64,000 nucleotides of DNA from Pseudomonadota bacterium (lineage in GTDB: Bacteria > Bdellovibrionota > UBA1018 > CAIMNF01), in contig JAIXOQ010000003.1 of assembly GCA_027486675.1 (NCBI GenBank), forward strand, positions 39,852 through 103,851, read 5' to 3'. Below the pieces are notes generated by a model, which was given only the letters and a program-made list of their open reading frames with translations, was not told the origin of the DNA and searched no databases. Of this stretch, positions 24,166 to 34,255 are shown piece by piece; the first letter of the stretch is position 1, and each line of letters starts with the position of its first letter. The translations under genes and the position numbers were made by a program.

Positions 24166-27100
24166 TGTGAGCCCCCTACCGAATTGTCGCTGAATCTGAA
24201 GATGTCGTCCGGGGCGTTTGCATCATGCGCCTTCAATTGCTGAAATGGCGCTCGAATCTGAGCCGGCGGACCTTGAGGACCTGGCGCTGGTGGCGCTGGT
24301 TTCGGTGGGACCACATTCCATGCCTGAGTCGCATTCAGTTCATCCATGATCATGTCGAAGCGGCGTTTGAACTGCTGAAGATTCCCGCGCTGCGACCAAG
24401 CTGGACTGTAGTTTACGCCCACAAGACCCGCAGCGTCGGACACTAGATTGCCGAACATCTTAGGGCGAAACTTGAATGCAAGATATTGCACGTCAAATAC
24501 GGATGTTTCTTTCAGCGCGGAACCGATCGATTCACGCATCGTCATCCAATCTTCCGAGGTAAAGGAATAACCGGGTGGTGGCGGTTCACCATTTGTGTAC
24601 TTCGCTACTCCTGGCTGAATGTCGTCAAGACCGATCAAAGGAGTATTTGATTGCAGTCCATTCAACATTGCCTCCGCCTTTAAGACCTCTGCTTGAAGCA
24701 ATACGTTTTGTGCATGAAGCATCAGAATGCGTTCCTCAGTGAGGGTCAAGGGCCTGGTGAGGTGACGAAGCTCAGCCATTTTTGTCGCATAGGCCGCGAA
24801 ATCATCCGTCGCATCAAACCATTGCGTACCACCCGTGAAGGTTCCATTACTCTGCTGCGCCATAGGGTCCTGAAATACAAGGAATTCCGGCTGACCCACA
24901 TTGCTATAGCGGCCAAGGAATTTTTTGAGATGCCCTTCCGTTTCAAGCTTGATCCAGCCATCCCCGGTCCACCCGCGATAGCTATTTTTCACGCGATACA
25001 CATTGCCCGGTACCAGCACGGACCCGTCGACTCCGGGATGCCAGTCCATACGTCCGGTCTCCCTCCAACGGCCCCAGCCGATATCAGGATCATGAGTGGC
25101 TTTATTGAAATATCGAACCTTCTGGCCGCTTGATTGTAGAGCGGAAAGCTCCGCCTCAGATGCGAGCATCGTCTCGGTCCAACTCTGGCCATCCCAAACT
25201 TGGGTGCGAAGCGGGAATGCATGATCCTTTGCTGCGACATCAAACGCGTCATCCCAAAATCCAGCGGACCTCGTGCGTGCATCATAAACCGCATGTTCAA
25301 ACTCGCCGAGTCCATGCGCTTCAGTTGCTCCTGCGGAAGCCTTAGCAGCACCGAGTTTATTCCTAGGATTTGAAAAATCCCTGAGGATACTCTTGTACCT
25401 CATGCCCAGCTGATACACCTGCGTCTCACGCATGCCGAGTAACACGCGGTATTCATAGCGCAAGAAGCCCGTGATTAATTTGTTAAACCCAGTGAACGAT
25501 TCGGTCCAACTCCGCATCCAAGATGGAAACCGCCAACTGAAGGGAATCGACAACAAATTCTGAGCGTTCCCGTAGTCGCCGAATAAATTCGGGTTATTCT
25601 GCCGCTTTACGATATTCAGAATTACTTTCTTGGTGCGATCGATTTCACGTTTCAGACGTGAAATACGCATGCTGACCACATCCACCATACCGGCCCTACC
25701 ACCGACAGCCTGATTGAGGGACGGCAGCAAGACTTCGTTCAAATTTTTTGTTAAAGCAGATACAGATTCTGGCGGAATCATGCCAATCGTGCGCCCGTAT
25801 TTAAGAATAGAATTCACCTTAAAAGCGGCCTGATCTGCGGCACCTGACACGGCACCTTTCAGGCCGCCTCCCCGCGCTGCGACTCGATCACGTAAAGAGG
25901 GCTGCCGAAGATTTTTTACGGCTTCTGTAGAAACCCCTGGGATTTCCATATTCTTTAACGCGCGAGACACCGACCATCCGCGGACTTGGCGAATGGCTTG
26001 TTTAAATGGGCTCAGCGCCATAGGAGCGAAAATCAACTGGGTCAAAATGTCAAAGGAGGCAGACTTTTGCGAATCAGAGAGCATGGTCTCGAATTCACGG
26101 ACCCGTTCGTGGGAAACCTCGCCGTAGATGCCTTTTTCTACGCCCGTGTTTGCCATACCGATCTGATATTTCAGCTGAGGTGGCATGACGATGACATTCA
26201 CGTAGCCCAACACAAATGAATTCAGGAGGAACAGAACACTGGCAGTTCCAAAGATCATCCCCTGACTGATATGGTTGATAAATCCAAGAAGCTTCAGTTT
26301 TTGCAAACCGGGTGTCGCAGATAATTTTGCGAGCGCCTCAAAAAATCCGAAAGCGGATTTTGTTCCCTGAAAACCTGTGCTCCATTTGCCCAGTGAAAGA
26401 AACGACCTCAGACCGCCAGCAAACTTGGGCGCTATAAAGAACATCATGATCCCGAAAATGGCGCCTAGGACTTTCATCAACCTTGCATTGTCTTCAAACC
26501 AGTTTTCGATCGCATAGCGTGTCTTACGAACAGTGAGTTTATCGAGATTTGAAAATTCAGGATTACTCGCGCGGACGAGCAACCTAAGGTTGGTTTCAAA
26601 TCGTGGCGAAAAGAATGAAACAAACTTTGGATCGAGCGGATCATTGGGAACTGGATTTGCGGTACAGACCTCGCTGATCTTTCCTTTCAGGTTTGCAGCG
26701 GCAATCCGGAACATCCGCACCAACATCTCGTGGGCTGTGAGCTTATCGGGCGATTTGTAAATTAATCGCTTACCTACCACCTGACTGAAAAACTTAAGCT
26801 CTATGTCTTCAGCAAACAACACACGCCGCATCAAAGAAAGATCCTCGCTTCTGAGGTCGGTCGGATCACCCTTACCTGAACCTTGAATCGACAGCAAAGG
26901 ATGTGAGTTTTCGGCCGCTTGATAGGTCACTTCCGCGAGCGTCCTTTGATCACCTGTTGACATGAAGAGTCGTTCCGACAAACGAGGACGTTTCCCACCG
27001 GATGCTTTGACGTAACTATCTAAAGAGAGTTGCTCGATTTCTTCCATGTGATCGACATACAGGAGGGTGTTGATCGGATCCTTTGATTTCGGTGGGAAGA

Positions 27101-30100
27101 AAACCCATTTGTAAGCATAAGGGCTGACTGCCATCACCAACATTTTTAAATTTTTGTTGTAATCAAATGGTTTACCGCCGATTCGTTCACGAAGCTCTCC
27201 GGACAGATTCATCACGGCAAGCGCTGCCATAAACGTACTGACTCGCTGTTCAAACCCACCCAGAGCAGGATTTTTTTGTATCGAATGATCTTTCGTTTCC
27301 TCTGGTTTCGCTTTGACCAGCCGAGCAGGAACCGGAACTTTATTTACTTTCTCGTCTTTTTCAGGATCTTTACGAACTAACTTTGCAGCTTTCTCTTTCG
27401 TCGGTCCCGTGCCTAGCTCCATCAAAATCCTAGGTGCATCAGTTGGAGGGACATACTTCGCTGACGCCGTCTTAGGATCTGGACGCGCAATCACGCCAGT
27501 GAGTTCACGAATGAATTCCTGGTAGATCTCAGGCAACGATCGCGCAATCGCGATGTCAAAGGACTTTTGAACCAGTTCGGGATCCAAATCATCTGCAGTT
27601 GCGTCTTTTTTTGAACGCATTTTTGATTGCACATGTGAGGTCAAGGAGGCTAAAAATTTTTCGTCAATTCGAAGAAAGAGTAGCTCCATGTACTTCATGA
27701 CAAGAGGGTCAGATTGGATTCTTGCTTGCTCTCTTTGAAAGGCAGTCGAGAATTTCATGTCAGACGCGTAGTCGGGTGGGAACAAATAAACTACTGGGTC
27801 AGTCTCTTCGTTCCACAGATTGAGACGTTTTAATTTCTCCGAAAAGAAACTACGTAAATCCTTGGCACTTAAGGCTTTAAGACGCTCCTGACTCACAAAA
27901 GGAATGAGCCACTCCAACTCCTCTTTCGGATTTTTGTTGATGAGAAATCCCAGCTTTCTAGATGCCTCCTTCACACGGGTCACTTCGTCAACAACGACGG
28001 CTTTTGCCCGCGTGGCAATCACTGCAGCACGGCCGGCTGCATCTAATGGAGGGGTAATCGCCTCCATAATTTCCAAACGCCTTCGCGTTTTGATGTTCCC
28101 AACCGTCTTGGTCACTTCTGGCGAATAGACACTGGTCAAAAGCGATTCTTTGAAACCTCTACGCCAGGCGACCGCTTTGGCTTCCATTTTTGAGCTGACA
28201 AAGGATTGAGCCACTTCCCGCGCACGGGAATAGGTGACACACCCTTGTGTAGGCTGAGCAGCCTGTGTTGTCTCGACGCCAGCAGCTGACGTTTCAAGGA
28301 GTTCACAGATGTCCACGGCACCGTTATTGATCGCAGCACCCACGAAAACTGTGGTGAGTTGATCCAGCCAATAACGATATGCGCCCCAGGAAAGGCGCTG
28401 CGCAAACATCATTGGCACATGATTGACTTCGCCTGGACCATTTAAGGTCTCAAACATAGGCCTCATGTCCTCAAACAAGAGCCCTGCGAGAACTTGCGTA
28501 TCTGAAGCCCAGGCATCAATCCCTGCATAGGTGTCAGACCAACTTTTTTTGGCATCTTCAAGAAACTTTGCATTTTCGCGATTCATCGCTTCGATTTCTG
28601 CGGGATCCTTCAAGCCAGCAGTCGATGCAGCGAGCTCTTTTTCTAAGGTACCGGCACCAGCCTTATAAACGTCGTTGTTCTTCCAGGAATCAAACTCTGT
28701 AAAAAACTGTAAGATCAGAGGCTTCAGTTCGGTGTATGCGATCGGCGGAACATTGCTGACATAGTTTTTAAACGCGAGATGGAGTGGTGCTTTTTTATTG
28801 GTCCCAAGCACACGGACAAACCGGTAGCGGAAATCATTTAAATTGTCTTCGCTCCAAAGGTGCTGAGCGTAGCCAAATGAACTTGGATCCATTTCGCTGC
28901 CCACTTTGCTTTCGGACTTAAGAGTCACCAGGTGTTCTGCGCAAGATTCGCCAGGCGCTTCAACATAGTGCTGATCGATAGACCTTGCGATACCCCACCA
29001 GTTTGCTATGCGTTCGCGGGCTACCAACAATTGCATCAACTTCCGATAAGAGTACTCATCGGTAGGAGTCTTCAGGACTGACTCTTCGATTTCACTCCGA
29101 TCTTGTGCAGTTAAACCAAGCTCTACTTTAGCAAAATTGTCTTTTTCATATGCCGACTTTGGAAACCAAAGGTTGAACTTTAAGCGCAGGGTTTCGCTGG
29201 ACTTAAGAAATGCAGCAAAACGTCCGTCCAGTTTAAGATTCAAATGGTTATACGCGGTTCGATCAAAAACATGCTCAAAACGCGCATGATTATGGGCATT
29301 TCCAAGAAAATTTTCATAAACTCGTTTTTGAAGACTGAAATACTCTTCAACAACTTCCGCAAGACGACTGAGCTTGATGCGCTCGAGCTCTTCACGTTTT
29401 GCCCGGTAAGAATCCCAAAGACGACTTGCTTTAGTCCCGTTTGGTTTTACTGAAGCCGCAACCGGAGCCGCTGCTGCACCAGTGGGCGCACCAGGAGCTG
29501 GGGTTAGAACCTTGACACAGTCCGAAGGTGATTTTTCGTTTGAGGCATCACCGTCGTCCATACCTGGAGTCAATGTGCATTCACTTGGAAAGCAGTGATC
29601 GTCGGCACGATTGCAGACTGGGGAAGACTCGGTAATCAGAGGTTCGATATAATCTGAGTTGTCTGGAAAATTCTGACGGTTAGCAGACTCATCGTGAGCG
29701 CTGAACTCTCTCCTCAGCGCATCCATACGAGTTTTTTCAGCGCGTTCTTCTGCGATCAGTTTTTTTAGGTGTTGGGCGAGTATCTGGTCGACTTCATTCA
29801 CTCGATCTACAGATGCGGCCTCAATCTTCTTTTTGAACTCGGCAAGATCAGAGGTGAGTTTCGAAAGACCAGCGAATCCAATTGGGGTCCAACCGTTGCT
29901 GGTTTTAATTCGAAGACGGCTGTGCTCGGCAACCTTCCCGTCTGGATTCTTAACGACCCAAGAATGTTCGTTTTTTCGTGAGGGAAGAACCTCGTCAGCG
30001 AAAACTTTAAGCTCTTCGATCTTTGGGAACAGCGCATCTTTCAGCCCAGGGTCAGCATGGACACCACCTGAAGCAAGCACAAGCAGCGCTGCCGCCATGC

Positions 30101-30155
30101 CAAAACGCATTGCGACGCGCTTAAATGATACTAATTTAATGTCGAATCTACCCAT
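24162..30155 (-). CDS. Giant exported protein, unknown
   Basis: The 1997-residue product is the largest in the window and matches no family I know. It has a signal peptide (hydrophobic core about residues 19-34, ending VHADPG), a huge helical, charged N-terminal two-thirds, two or three hydrophobic segments around residues 1270-1390 that look like membrane spans, a further soluble part, and a proline-rich C-terminal stretch (PPKPAPPAPGPQGPP). It may be an inner-membrane-anchored envelope machine or scaffold. It is divergent from the pair at 30361-33824, with operator-like repeats between. The start ATG has no clear ribosome site; an alternative start 15 codons later is possible. Codon use is even throughout, with no frameshift seen. 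Confidence 0.8.
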   Translation of the reverse strand: MGRFDIKLVSFKRVAMRFGMAAALLVLASGGVHADPGLKDALFPKIEELKVFADEVLPSRKNEHSWVVKNPDGKVAEHSRLRIKTSNGWTPIGFAGLSKLTSDLAEFKKKIEAASVDRVNEVDQILAQHLKKLIAEERAEKTRMDALRREFSAHDESANRQNFPDNSDYIEPLITESSPVCNRADDHCFPSECTLTPGMDDGDASNEKSPSDCVKVLTPAPGAPTGAAAAPVAASVKPNGTKASRLWDSYRAKREELERIKLSRLAEVVEEYFSLQKRVYENFLGNAHNHARFEHVFDRTAYNHLNLKLDGRFAAFLKSSETLRLKFNLWFPKSAYEKDNFAKVELGLTAQDRSEIEESVLKTPTDEYSYRKLMQLLVARERIANWWGIARSIDQHYVEAPGESCAEHLVTLKSESKVGSEMDPSSFGYAQHLWSEDNLNDFRYRFVRVLGTNKKAPLHLAFKNYVSNVPPIAYTELKPLILQFFTEFDSWKNNDVYKAGAGTLEKELAASTAGLKDPAEIEAMNRENAKFLEDAKKSWSDTYAGIDAWASDTQVLAGLLFEDMRPMFETLNGPGEVNHVPMMFAQRLSWGAYRYWLDQLTTVFVGAAINNGAVDICELLETSAAGVETTQAAQPTQGCVTYSRAREVAQSFVSSKMEAKAVAWRRGFKESLLTSVYSPEVTKTVGNIKTRRRLEIMEAITPPLDAAGRAAVIATRAKAVVVDEVTRVKEASRKLGFLINKNPKEELEWLIPFVSQERLKALSAKDLRSFFSEKLKRLNLWNEETDPVVYLFPPDYASDMKFSTAFQREQARIQSDPLVMKYMELLFLRIDEKFLASLTSHVQSKMRSKKDATADDLDPELVQKSFDIAIARSLPEIYQEFIRELTGVIARPDPKTASAKYVPPTDAPRILMELGTGPTKEKAAKLVRKDPEKDEKVNKVPVPARLVKAKPEETKDHSIQKNPALGGFEQRVSTFMAALAVMNLSGELRERIGGKPFDYNKNLKMLVMAVSPYAYKWVFFPPKSKDPINTLLYVDHMEEIEQLSLDSYVKASGGKRPRLSERLFMSTGDQRTLAEVTYQAAENSHPLLSIQGSGKGDPTDLRSEDLSLMRRVLFAEDIELKFFSQVVGKRLIYKSPDKLTAHEMLVRMFRIAAANLKGKISEVCTANPVPNDPLDPKFVSFFSPRFETNLRLLVRASNPEFSNLDKLTVRKTRYAIENWFEDNARLMKVLGAIFGIMMFFIAPKFAGGLRSFLSLGKWSTGFQGTKSAFGFFEALAKLSATPGLQKLKLLGFINHISQGMIFGTASVLFLLNSFVLGYVNVIVMPPQLKYQIGMANTGVEKGIYGEVSHERVREFETMLSDSQKSASFDILTQLIFAPMALSPFKQAIRQVRGWSVSRALKNMEIPGVSTEAVKNLRQPSLRDRVAARGGGLKGAVSGAADQAAFKVNSILKYGRTIGMIPPESVSALTKNLNEVLLPSLNQAVGGRAGMVDVVSMRISRLKREIDRTKKVILNIVKRQNNPNLFGDYGNAQNLLSIPFSWRFPSWMRSWTESFTGFNKLITGFLRYEYRVLLGMRETQVYQLGMRYKSILRDFSNPRNKLGAAKASAGATEAHGLGEFEHAVYDARTRSAGFWDDAFDVAAKDHAFPLRTQVWDGQSWTETMLASEAELSALQSSGQKVRYFNKATHDPDIGWGRWRETGRMDWHPGVDGSVLVPGNVYRVKNSYRGWTGDGWIKLETEGHLKKFLGRYSNVGQPEFLVFQDPMAQQSNGTFTGGTQWFDATDDFAAYATKMAELRHLTRPLTLTEERILMLHAQNVLLQAEVLKAEAMLNGLQSNTPLIGLDDIQPGVAKYTNGEPPPPGYSFTSEDWMTMRESIGSALKETSVFDVQYLAFKFRPKMFGNLVSDAAGLVGVNYSPAWSQRGNLQQFKRRFDMIMDELNATQAWNVVPPKPAPPAPGPQGPPAQIRAPFQQLKAHDANAPDDIFRFSDNSVGGSH

Positions 30156-30230
30156 GGTTTCGAGGTGGATAGTAGCAAGAAAAGAACCAATAGTAAATCG
30201 ATTTTATCGGATATAGAAGCGCCAACCCTG

Positions 30231-30267
30231 TCTATAATTTAGACAATGACACACTGTGTCTGTCTAC
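30231..30267. promoter_or_regulatory. Inverted TAGAC/GTCTA repeats in the divergent control region
   Basis: In the 205-base gap between the giant gene and the 30361 gene, GTCTA (30231), TAGACA (30241) and TGTCTA (30262) are arranged as overlapping inverted repeats; the last two enclose the perfect palindrome GACACACTGTGTC. TATAAT-like bases lie between the first two. A shared operator for both divergent transcripts is plausible. Confidence 0.45.
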
Positions 30268-30360
30268 TATTTAGGCAAGCTTTGGCGTCAGGAACTAAAA
30301 GCATTTAAGTCAACTCCTTCCGTCTTTCCAGTGCTTCCATAGATCGGTTAGCTTGCCCCC

Positions 30361-31569
30361 ATGGTTGGGAAACTGTGTGCTTTCAGGGGCTGGGGGTCGT
30401 GGTGTGTCCTTTTTTTGACATTAGGTGCCGGAAGCTGGACCCGGGCCGAGGAGCCAGATAACGAGCCATTCCCTTTGCACGGGTTTCTCATCACGATCGT
30501 GACCGATAAGGACGATACTTTCGATCACAACGTACAAAGCTATGATCTATACCTCGCTGAGGCACCTGGATCTGAAACACACCTGTTCCCTTTCAATACA
30601 GAGGGAATGAAAAAGGTAGTCAAAGTTCCTGTCTACGAATACGAGGGACTTCACGGCTTAAAAATCGAAGATCTAGTTGGAAAGTACGTCAACGGCCGAT
30701 TCCGGACCGGCCCGATGATTGATGAAGTCACCTTGCCCAACGGTGAAAAATTTCGGCCGGGCTACTACTTCTTTCACCCCGTATTCAGTATGCGTGAGTT
30801 CCGCCCCCACCCGAGCGGAAGCCCAAAGGGGTTCTATTATCAAGGCGTGGCGGACCGACTGAAAACGAAAACGCCATTCCTCCTTGAATCATCCATTTTC
30901 GTACGTGATGCACTAAATCCCGCACACGGTTCACGCATCACCGCAATCGAACTAACCCTGCAAGGCCTTGATGACACAGAAAATCAAGAAACATTCGAAC
31001 TACTTAAGAAAAAAATCTGGCCCGAAATCGATCCAAAGCGCCTTCACTACGTTGGGCTCTCAGACTTAGAAAAAAACGGCATCTACGAGATGCAGAAGAA
31101 GCTTTTTATCGAAGATCTTTGGCAGCAGCAGAATCAACGTGCTACCGAACCAAAGCAACCCCACTACCTCATCTTCTTTGAAAATGGACAGAAGCATCTT
31201 TTCCCCCTTGAAAAAGCACTCATGCGAATTGCAGATGAAGGTACGTTTCAACATCGCGTTATTCCAATCTTAGTCAACCTAGAAGAAGAAACATCATTTC
31301 TGCTCCCAAACGGGCTAGACATCACTCGCAGCTCTCTTTACCGGGCGAAGGAAAAGTCCAGAATTCAGATTTTTAAAGGGAACGGGGAGATTGAGAAGTC
31401 GGACCACCTACCCAAGCTCTTCGAAATTATTCACGGGATGAACTCAAAGCAAGCAATCGCTTATTACAACAAATTGAGATCAAAACAGTACATGTGCCGT
31501 GACCTTGCAAATGGATCCAGATTCCTACCCACTGAAAAGAACCCCCTTGAAGCGAGGAACAAAAAATGA
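30361..31569 (+). CDS. Exported protein, unknown, partner of the phosphoesterase gene
   Basis: The 402-residue product begins with a probable signal sequence (hydrophobic core about residues 14-25, then SWTRAEE) and has a mature part with alternating beta strands and charged helices; no catalytic motif is recognised. The end of the gene overlaps the next start by ATGA, so the two are translated together and the proteins probably cooperate in the envelope. It is divergent from the giant gene. Confidence 0.75.
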   Translation: MVGKLCAFRGWGSWCVLFLTLGAGSWTRAEEPDNEPFPLHGFLITIVTDKDDTFDHNVQSYDLYLAEAPGSETHLFPFNTEGMKKVVKVPVYEYEGLHGLKIEDLVGKYVNGRFRTGPMIDEVTLPNGEKFRPGYYFFHPVFSMREFRPHPSGSPKGFYYQGVADRLKTKTPFLLESSIFVRDALNPAHGSRITAIELTLQGLDDTENQETFELLKKKIWPEIDPKRLHYVGLSDLEKNGIYEMQKKLFIEDLWQQQNQRATEPKQPHYLIFFENGQKHLFPLEKALMRIADEGTFQHRVIPILVNLEEETSFLLPNGLDITRSSLYRAKEKSRIQIFKGNGEIEKSDHLPKLFEIIHGMNSKQAIAYYNKLRSKQYMCRDLANGSRFLPTEKNPLEARNKK

Positions 31570-33824
31570 ATTTCTTGATTTTGCTCGCACTCCTTTTACA
31601 ACCCAATGCCTTCGCAGCAACAGTAAATCTTTGTGATGCAAGCGAGGGATCCGAAGCATTTTCAAAGAAAACAACCGATCGTTTTCTTAAACGGCTAAAT
31701 GAGGCTGCATCTGAAAAAAAGCGAATACTCACGGTTGAGGAGCTTCTCGCGCCTTACAAAGAATACAAACCCGAGGAGATTGCCTCTCTCAACATCACAC
31801 AGCTCGCGCGCGATGCACGTTCTACGTTTCTTGACTTGGAAGGAGATTTTAGAGCTTCACGTGAAAAGCTTGCGATGTATTTTGCTAAAAAGTTTGCAGA
31901 TTTTTCAACTGCTAAGGGATCAATCGACGAAACCGAAGAGCAAACTTTGGTTAATTTTTCTAAGGCGATGGGCATGAGCCGCGATCAAATGGCAGAACAA
32001 TTTGGTGATGATGGATTATTTGGCGAACTAGACGATATGATCAACCTCTCACGTGCACGATTTCCCACAAAATTCGAAACGGTCACGGACGGACGAAAAT
32101 ACACGGAAGAACGCAAACGAAGACTCAAGGACGTCCTTGCGAAGTCGGAGTACCTCATCATTCTGACAATCGCAGAGGGAAACGACTTCCCTATCCAAAG
32201 ATTCCATGATGCGAAGGCTCTCTCGCGGGCACGGGGTGGAGCACCGATCATCATTCTTCCGCCGATGGGTGAGGTCGGAACGCTCCCTCAAGAACTCTCC
32301 TTCTTATTTGAAGACCCAAAGGTACACTTTCTTCTGGATGAAATTACATTCTTGGATCCGCGAACAATTATTTTCAACCCGCAGATTCCGAGTAAACAAC
32401 AGGTCAATTTCGAGGAGATCTTTCAGGCGATCGCGCAGCTGTATGGTCCAAACAAAACGATTATCGTGCCCCATCCGAGTCGTAAACTCGTGGTTGGTGC
32501 GGCCGCAAATTACCGATTTGAACCAACAATCGGCGTGACTACGGGCACACTCACAAACACAGATTACGTAGGTAGATACAAGACAAACCAACGGTCCGAT
32601 ATGCTCGCGACCTTGCGACAGAAAGATCAGTATTCGGTTTTGTTGGTCAGCAGAAATTTCGTAGATAAAAGACTACAAGATATGGTCGGAGGCGAACCTG
32701 CCTACGGCTTTAGGAGGGTAAACTATGCACCTCCCTTGTATGGGAAACACGCAGGTCTATACGATGCGGGAAAAATCTACTCATCACTGGGTTCTTATCG
32801 CCCAGATTTTGTTGCCGCGATGGTTCTTGCGGACACGCACCATCCGAAAACAAGACACCAGTACATCGCCGCAACTAAGGATCTCGCGACAAAAATGAAA
32901 TTCAACAAACGTGTCAAGAATCCTGCGCCAGGAGCGCCGCTTTGGGAGCGTGGACCAGTTTTTTTGATGAACGCCATAGTTCATGACGCGATTGAAGGAG
33001 GGAAGCTCAGTCATTGGGATGTTGACAGACTCCTAGCGATTGCAGCAAAAGTAGCAGCCGGAGAGGTAAGTGCGTTAGAGGAGGTCAGAAGTGCCTCTGC
33101 ATTTTACAATGAGCTTCAAGAGATTCTTCCGGGTACGGTCCTAAACATTCTTGTCGATAACCACGGCTTCGAGCGTATTGTTTCTTGGCTTCAAACGGGC
33201 ATGAAAGATATGAGCGGATACGATCCAGACCTGGTGCTCTTTCTAAATCTGTTACGCGACCAAATCAATAAGGGCGGAAGTCCCTATGAGCGGATTTTCG
33301 AATACTGCGGCTTAAATATGAAGAATGTCAGATTTATTGATAAGAACTCAAACTTACGCGTGGGTTACGATCCCGAGACACAAACACTGAAGAACGAGGT
33401 TCATGGTACGGGCGTCGGAAAACACGGATATCAGGGCATCAACGGTATGAGGTTCATCTCAATAAAAAAATTGCTACAAACCACAGGTAGTGTCGCTTAC
33501 GGCCATACACATGCGCTTGCCGAAGACGGTCTTGCAATCAACGTGGGTACCGGCACTCCCATTGAACAGGACTATCATACCGGAGGAGGGTCAACCTCAA
33601 CCGCAGGCATCGGGATCTTTTACGCAGAAGGCGTGGGCCAGCTGTTCCCGTTACGACGCGGTAAATTTTTGCCTGATGAGCTGGAGAAATTCCGCCTCGT
33701 AAGAGACCCAAAAAGCCCGTATCCAATCATGGAAAACCGCACAAAGCCCATTGGTGAGCAGACGGTGCCACAGCATGGCGGGTCGTTTACTCCGTTTAAG
33801 GGCGGGAATTTAGGGCCAAATTGA
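31566..33824 (+). CDS. Exported protein with phage-type calcineurin-like phosphoesterase domain
   Basis: The 752-residue product has a signal peptide (MNFLILLALLLQPNAFAA). From about residue 190 it follows a pattern I know from phage metallophosphoesterases: IVPHPSRKL, IGVTTGTLTNTDYVGRYKT, then metal motifs LADTHHP (D-x-H), LVDNHGFERIV (NH of the GNHE motif), and VAYGHTHALAED with NVGTG (the closing GHTH motif). It would be a metal-dependent phosphatase or nuclease acting outside the cytoplasm. The N-terminal 190 residues are helical and unassigned. Family assignment is from remembered wording, so it is moderately sure; substrate is unknown. Coupled by ATGA to the upstream gene. Confidence 0.6.
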   Translation: MNFLILLALLLQPNAFAATVNLCDASEGSEAFSKKTTDRFLKRLNEAASEKKRILTVEELLAPYKEYKPEEIASLNITQLARDARSTFLDLEGDFRASREKLAMYFAKKFADFSTAKGSIDETEEQTLVNFSKAMGMSRDQMAEQFGDDGLFGELDDMINLSRARFPTKFETVTDGRKYTEERKRRLKDVLAKSEYLIILTIAEGNDFPIQRFHDAKALSRARGGAPIIILPPMGEVGTLPQELSFLFEDPKVHFLLDEITFLDPRTIIFNPQIPSKQQVNFEEIFQAIAQLYGPNKTIIVPHPSRKLVVGAAANYRFEPTIGVTTGTLTNTDYVGRYKTNQRSDMLATLRQKDQYSVLLVSRNFVDKRLQDMVGGEPAYGFRRVNYAPPLYGKHAGLYDAGKIYSSLGSYRPDFVAAMVLADTHHPKTRHQYIAATKDLATKMKFNKRVKNPAPGAPLWERGPVFLMNAIVHDAIEGGKLSHWDVDRLLAIAAKVAAGEVSALEEVRSASAFYNELQEILPGTVLNILVDNHGFERIVSWLQTGMKDMSGYDPDLVLFLNLLRDQINKGGSPYERIFEYCGLNMKNVRFIDKNSNLRVGYDPETQTLKNEVHGTGVGKHGYQGINGMRFISIKKLLQTTGSVAYGHTHALAEDGLAINVGTGTPIEQDYHTGGGSTSTAGIGIFYAEGVGQLFPLRRGKFLPDELEKFRLVRDPKSPYPIMENRTKPIGEQTVPQHGGSFTPFKGGNLGPN

Positions 33825-33874
33825 AGCCCAAATTATCGGTAGATTCGGATCTTAAAAACTCAGGACTTGCTTGG

Positions 33875-33903
33875 CTTTAGATAGTGTGGGACACTATCTA
33901 AAG
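33875..33903 (+). promoter_or_regulatory. Palindromic operator of a toxin-antitoxin promoter
   Basis: CTTTAGATAGTGT and ACACTATCTAAAG form a perfect 13-bp dyad around GGG, ending 6 bases before the ATG of the broken toxin gene. It overlaps a plausible promoter (TTGGCT at 33871, TATCTA at 33895). A terminator is less likely because no T-run follows. Confidence 0.6.
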
Positions 33904-33909
33904 AGGCGC

Positions 33910-34255
33910 ATGGCTCAATTCGAATTTACTGCATGGCTAGTTCACTGGTTGTTTTCACAAGAAAATTTCGAATTTGATTGGGTATAGAGGCAACTCGAGT
34001 AAAAGCCATCAAAAACATGGGATTGAGATGCTGGCTGCAGAACAATTCTTTCTCAACAAGGACTGTCTTGTGCCTCTTGGCATTCAGGTTAGCCCATCAT
34101 CATCTGAGCCGCGGTTTGGTGCTTGAGGCATGGACCTACTTGGAAACAGATTGTTCGCAAGCTTTACAGTTCGTGAGGGAAGAGTCCGAGTCATTTCAAT
34201 TCGACCCATGAGCCAGATAGAAAGGAAGAAATATGGCGCGATTCGTGAAGAGTGA
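33910..34255 (+). pseudogene. brnT: Broken BrnT-like toxin gene
   Basis: Joining two frames yields a BrnT-like protein: from ATG 33910 the first part ends FEFDW, then a 7-base stretch (33982-33988) breaks the frame, and the second part reads GNSSKSHQKHGIEMLA, later FTVREGRVRVISIRPMS and ERKKYGAI, to a TGA at 34253. An additional in-frame TGA stands at 34124. Two lesions make a sequencing error unlikely; the toxin is dead. The antitoxin gene starts within its last codons, as in intact BrnTA operons, and the operator in front is perfect. Confidence 0.7.

Noticed and set aside
33978..34211. 77-codon frame as a real gene
   Set aside because: It lies in a different frame of the broken BrnT-like toxin, whose motifs are clear in the other frames.
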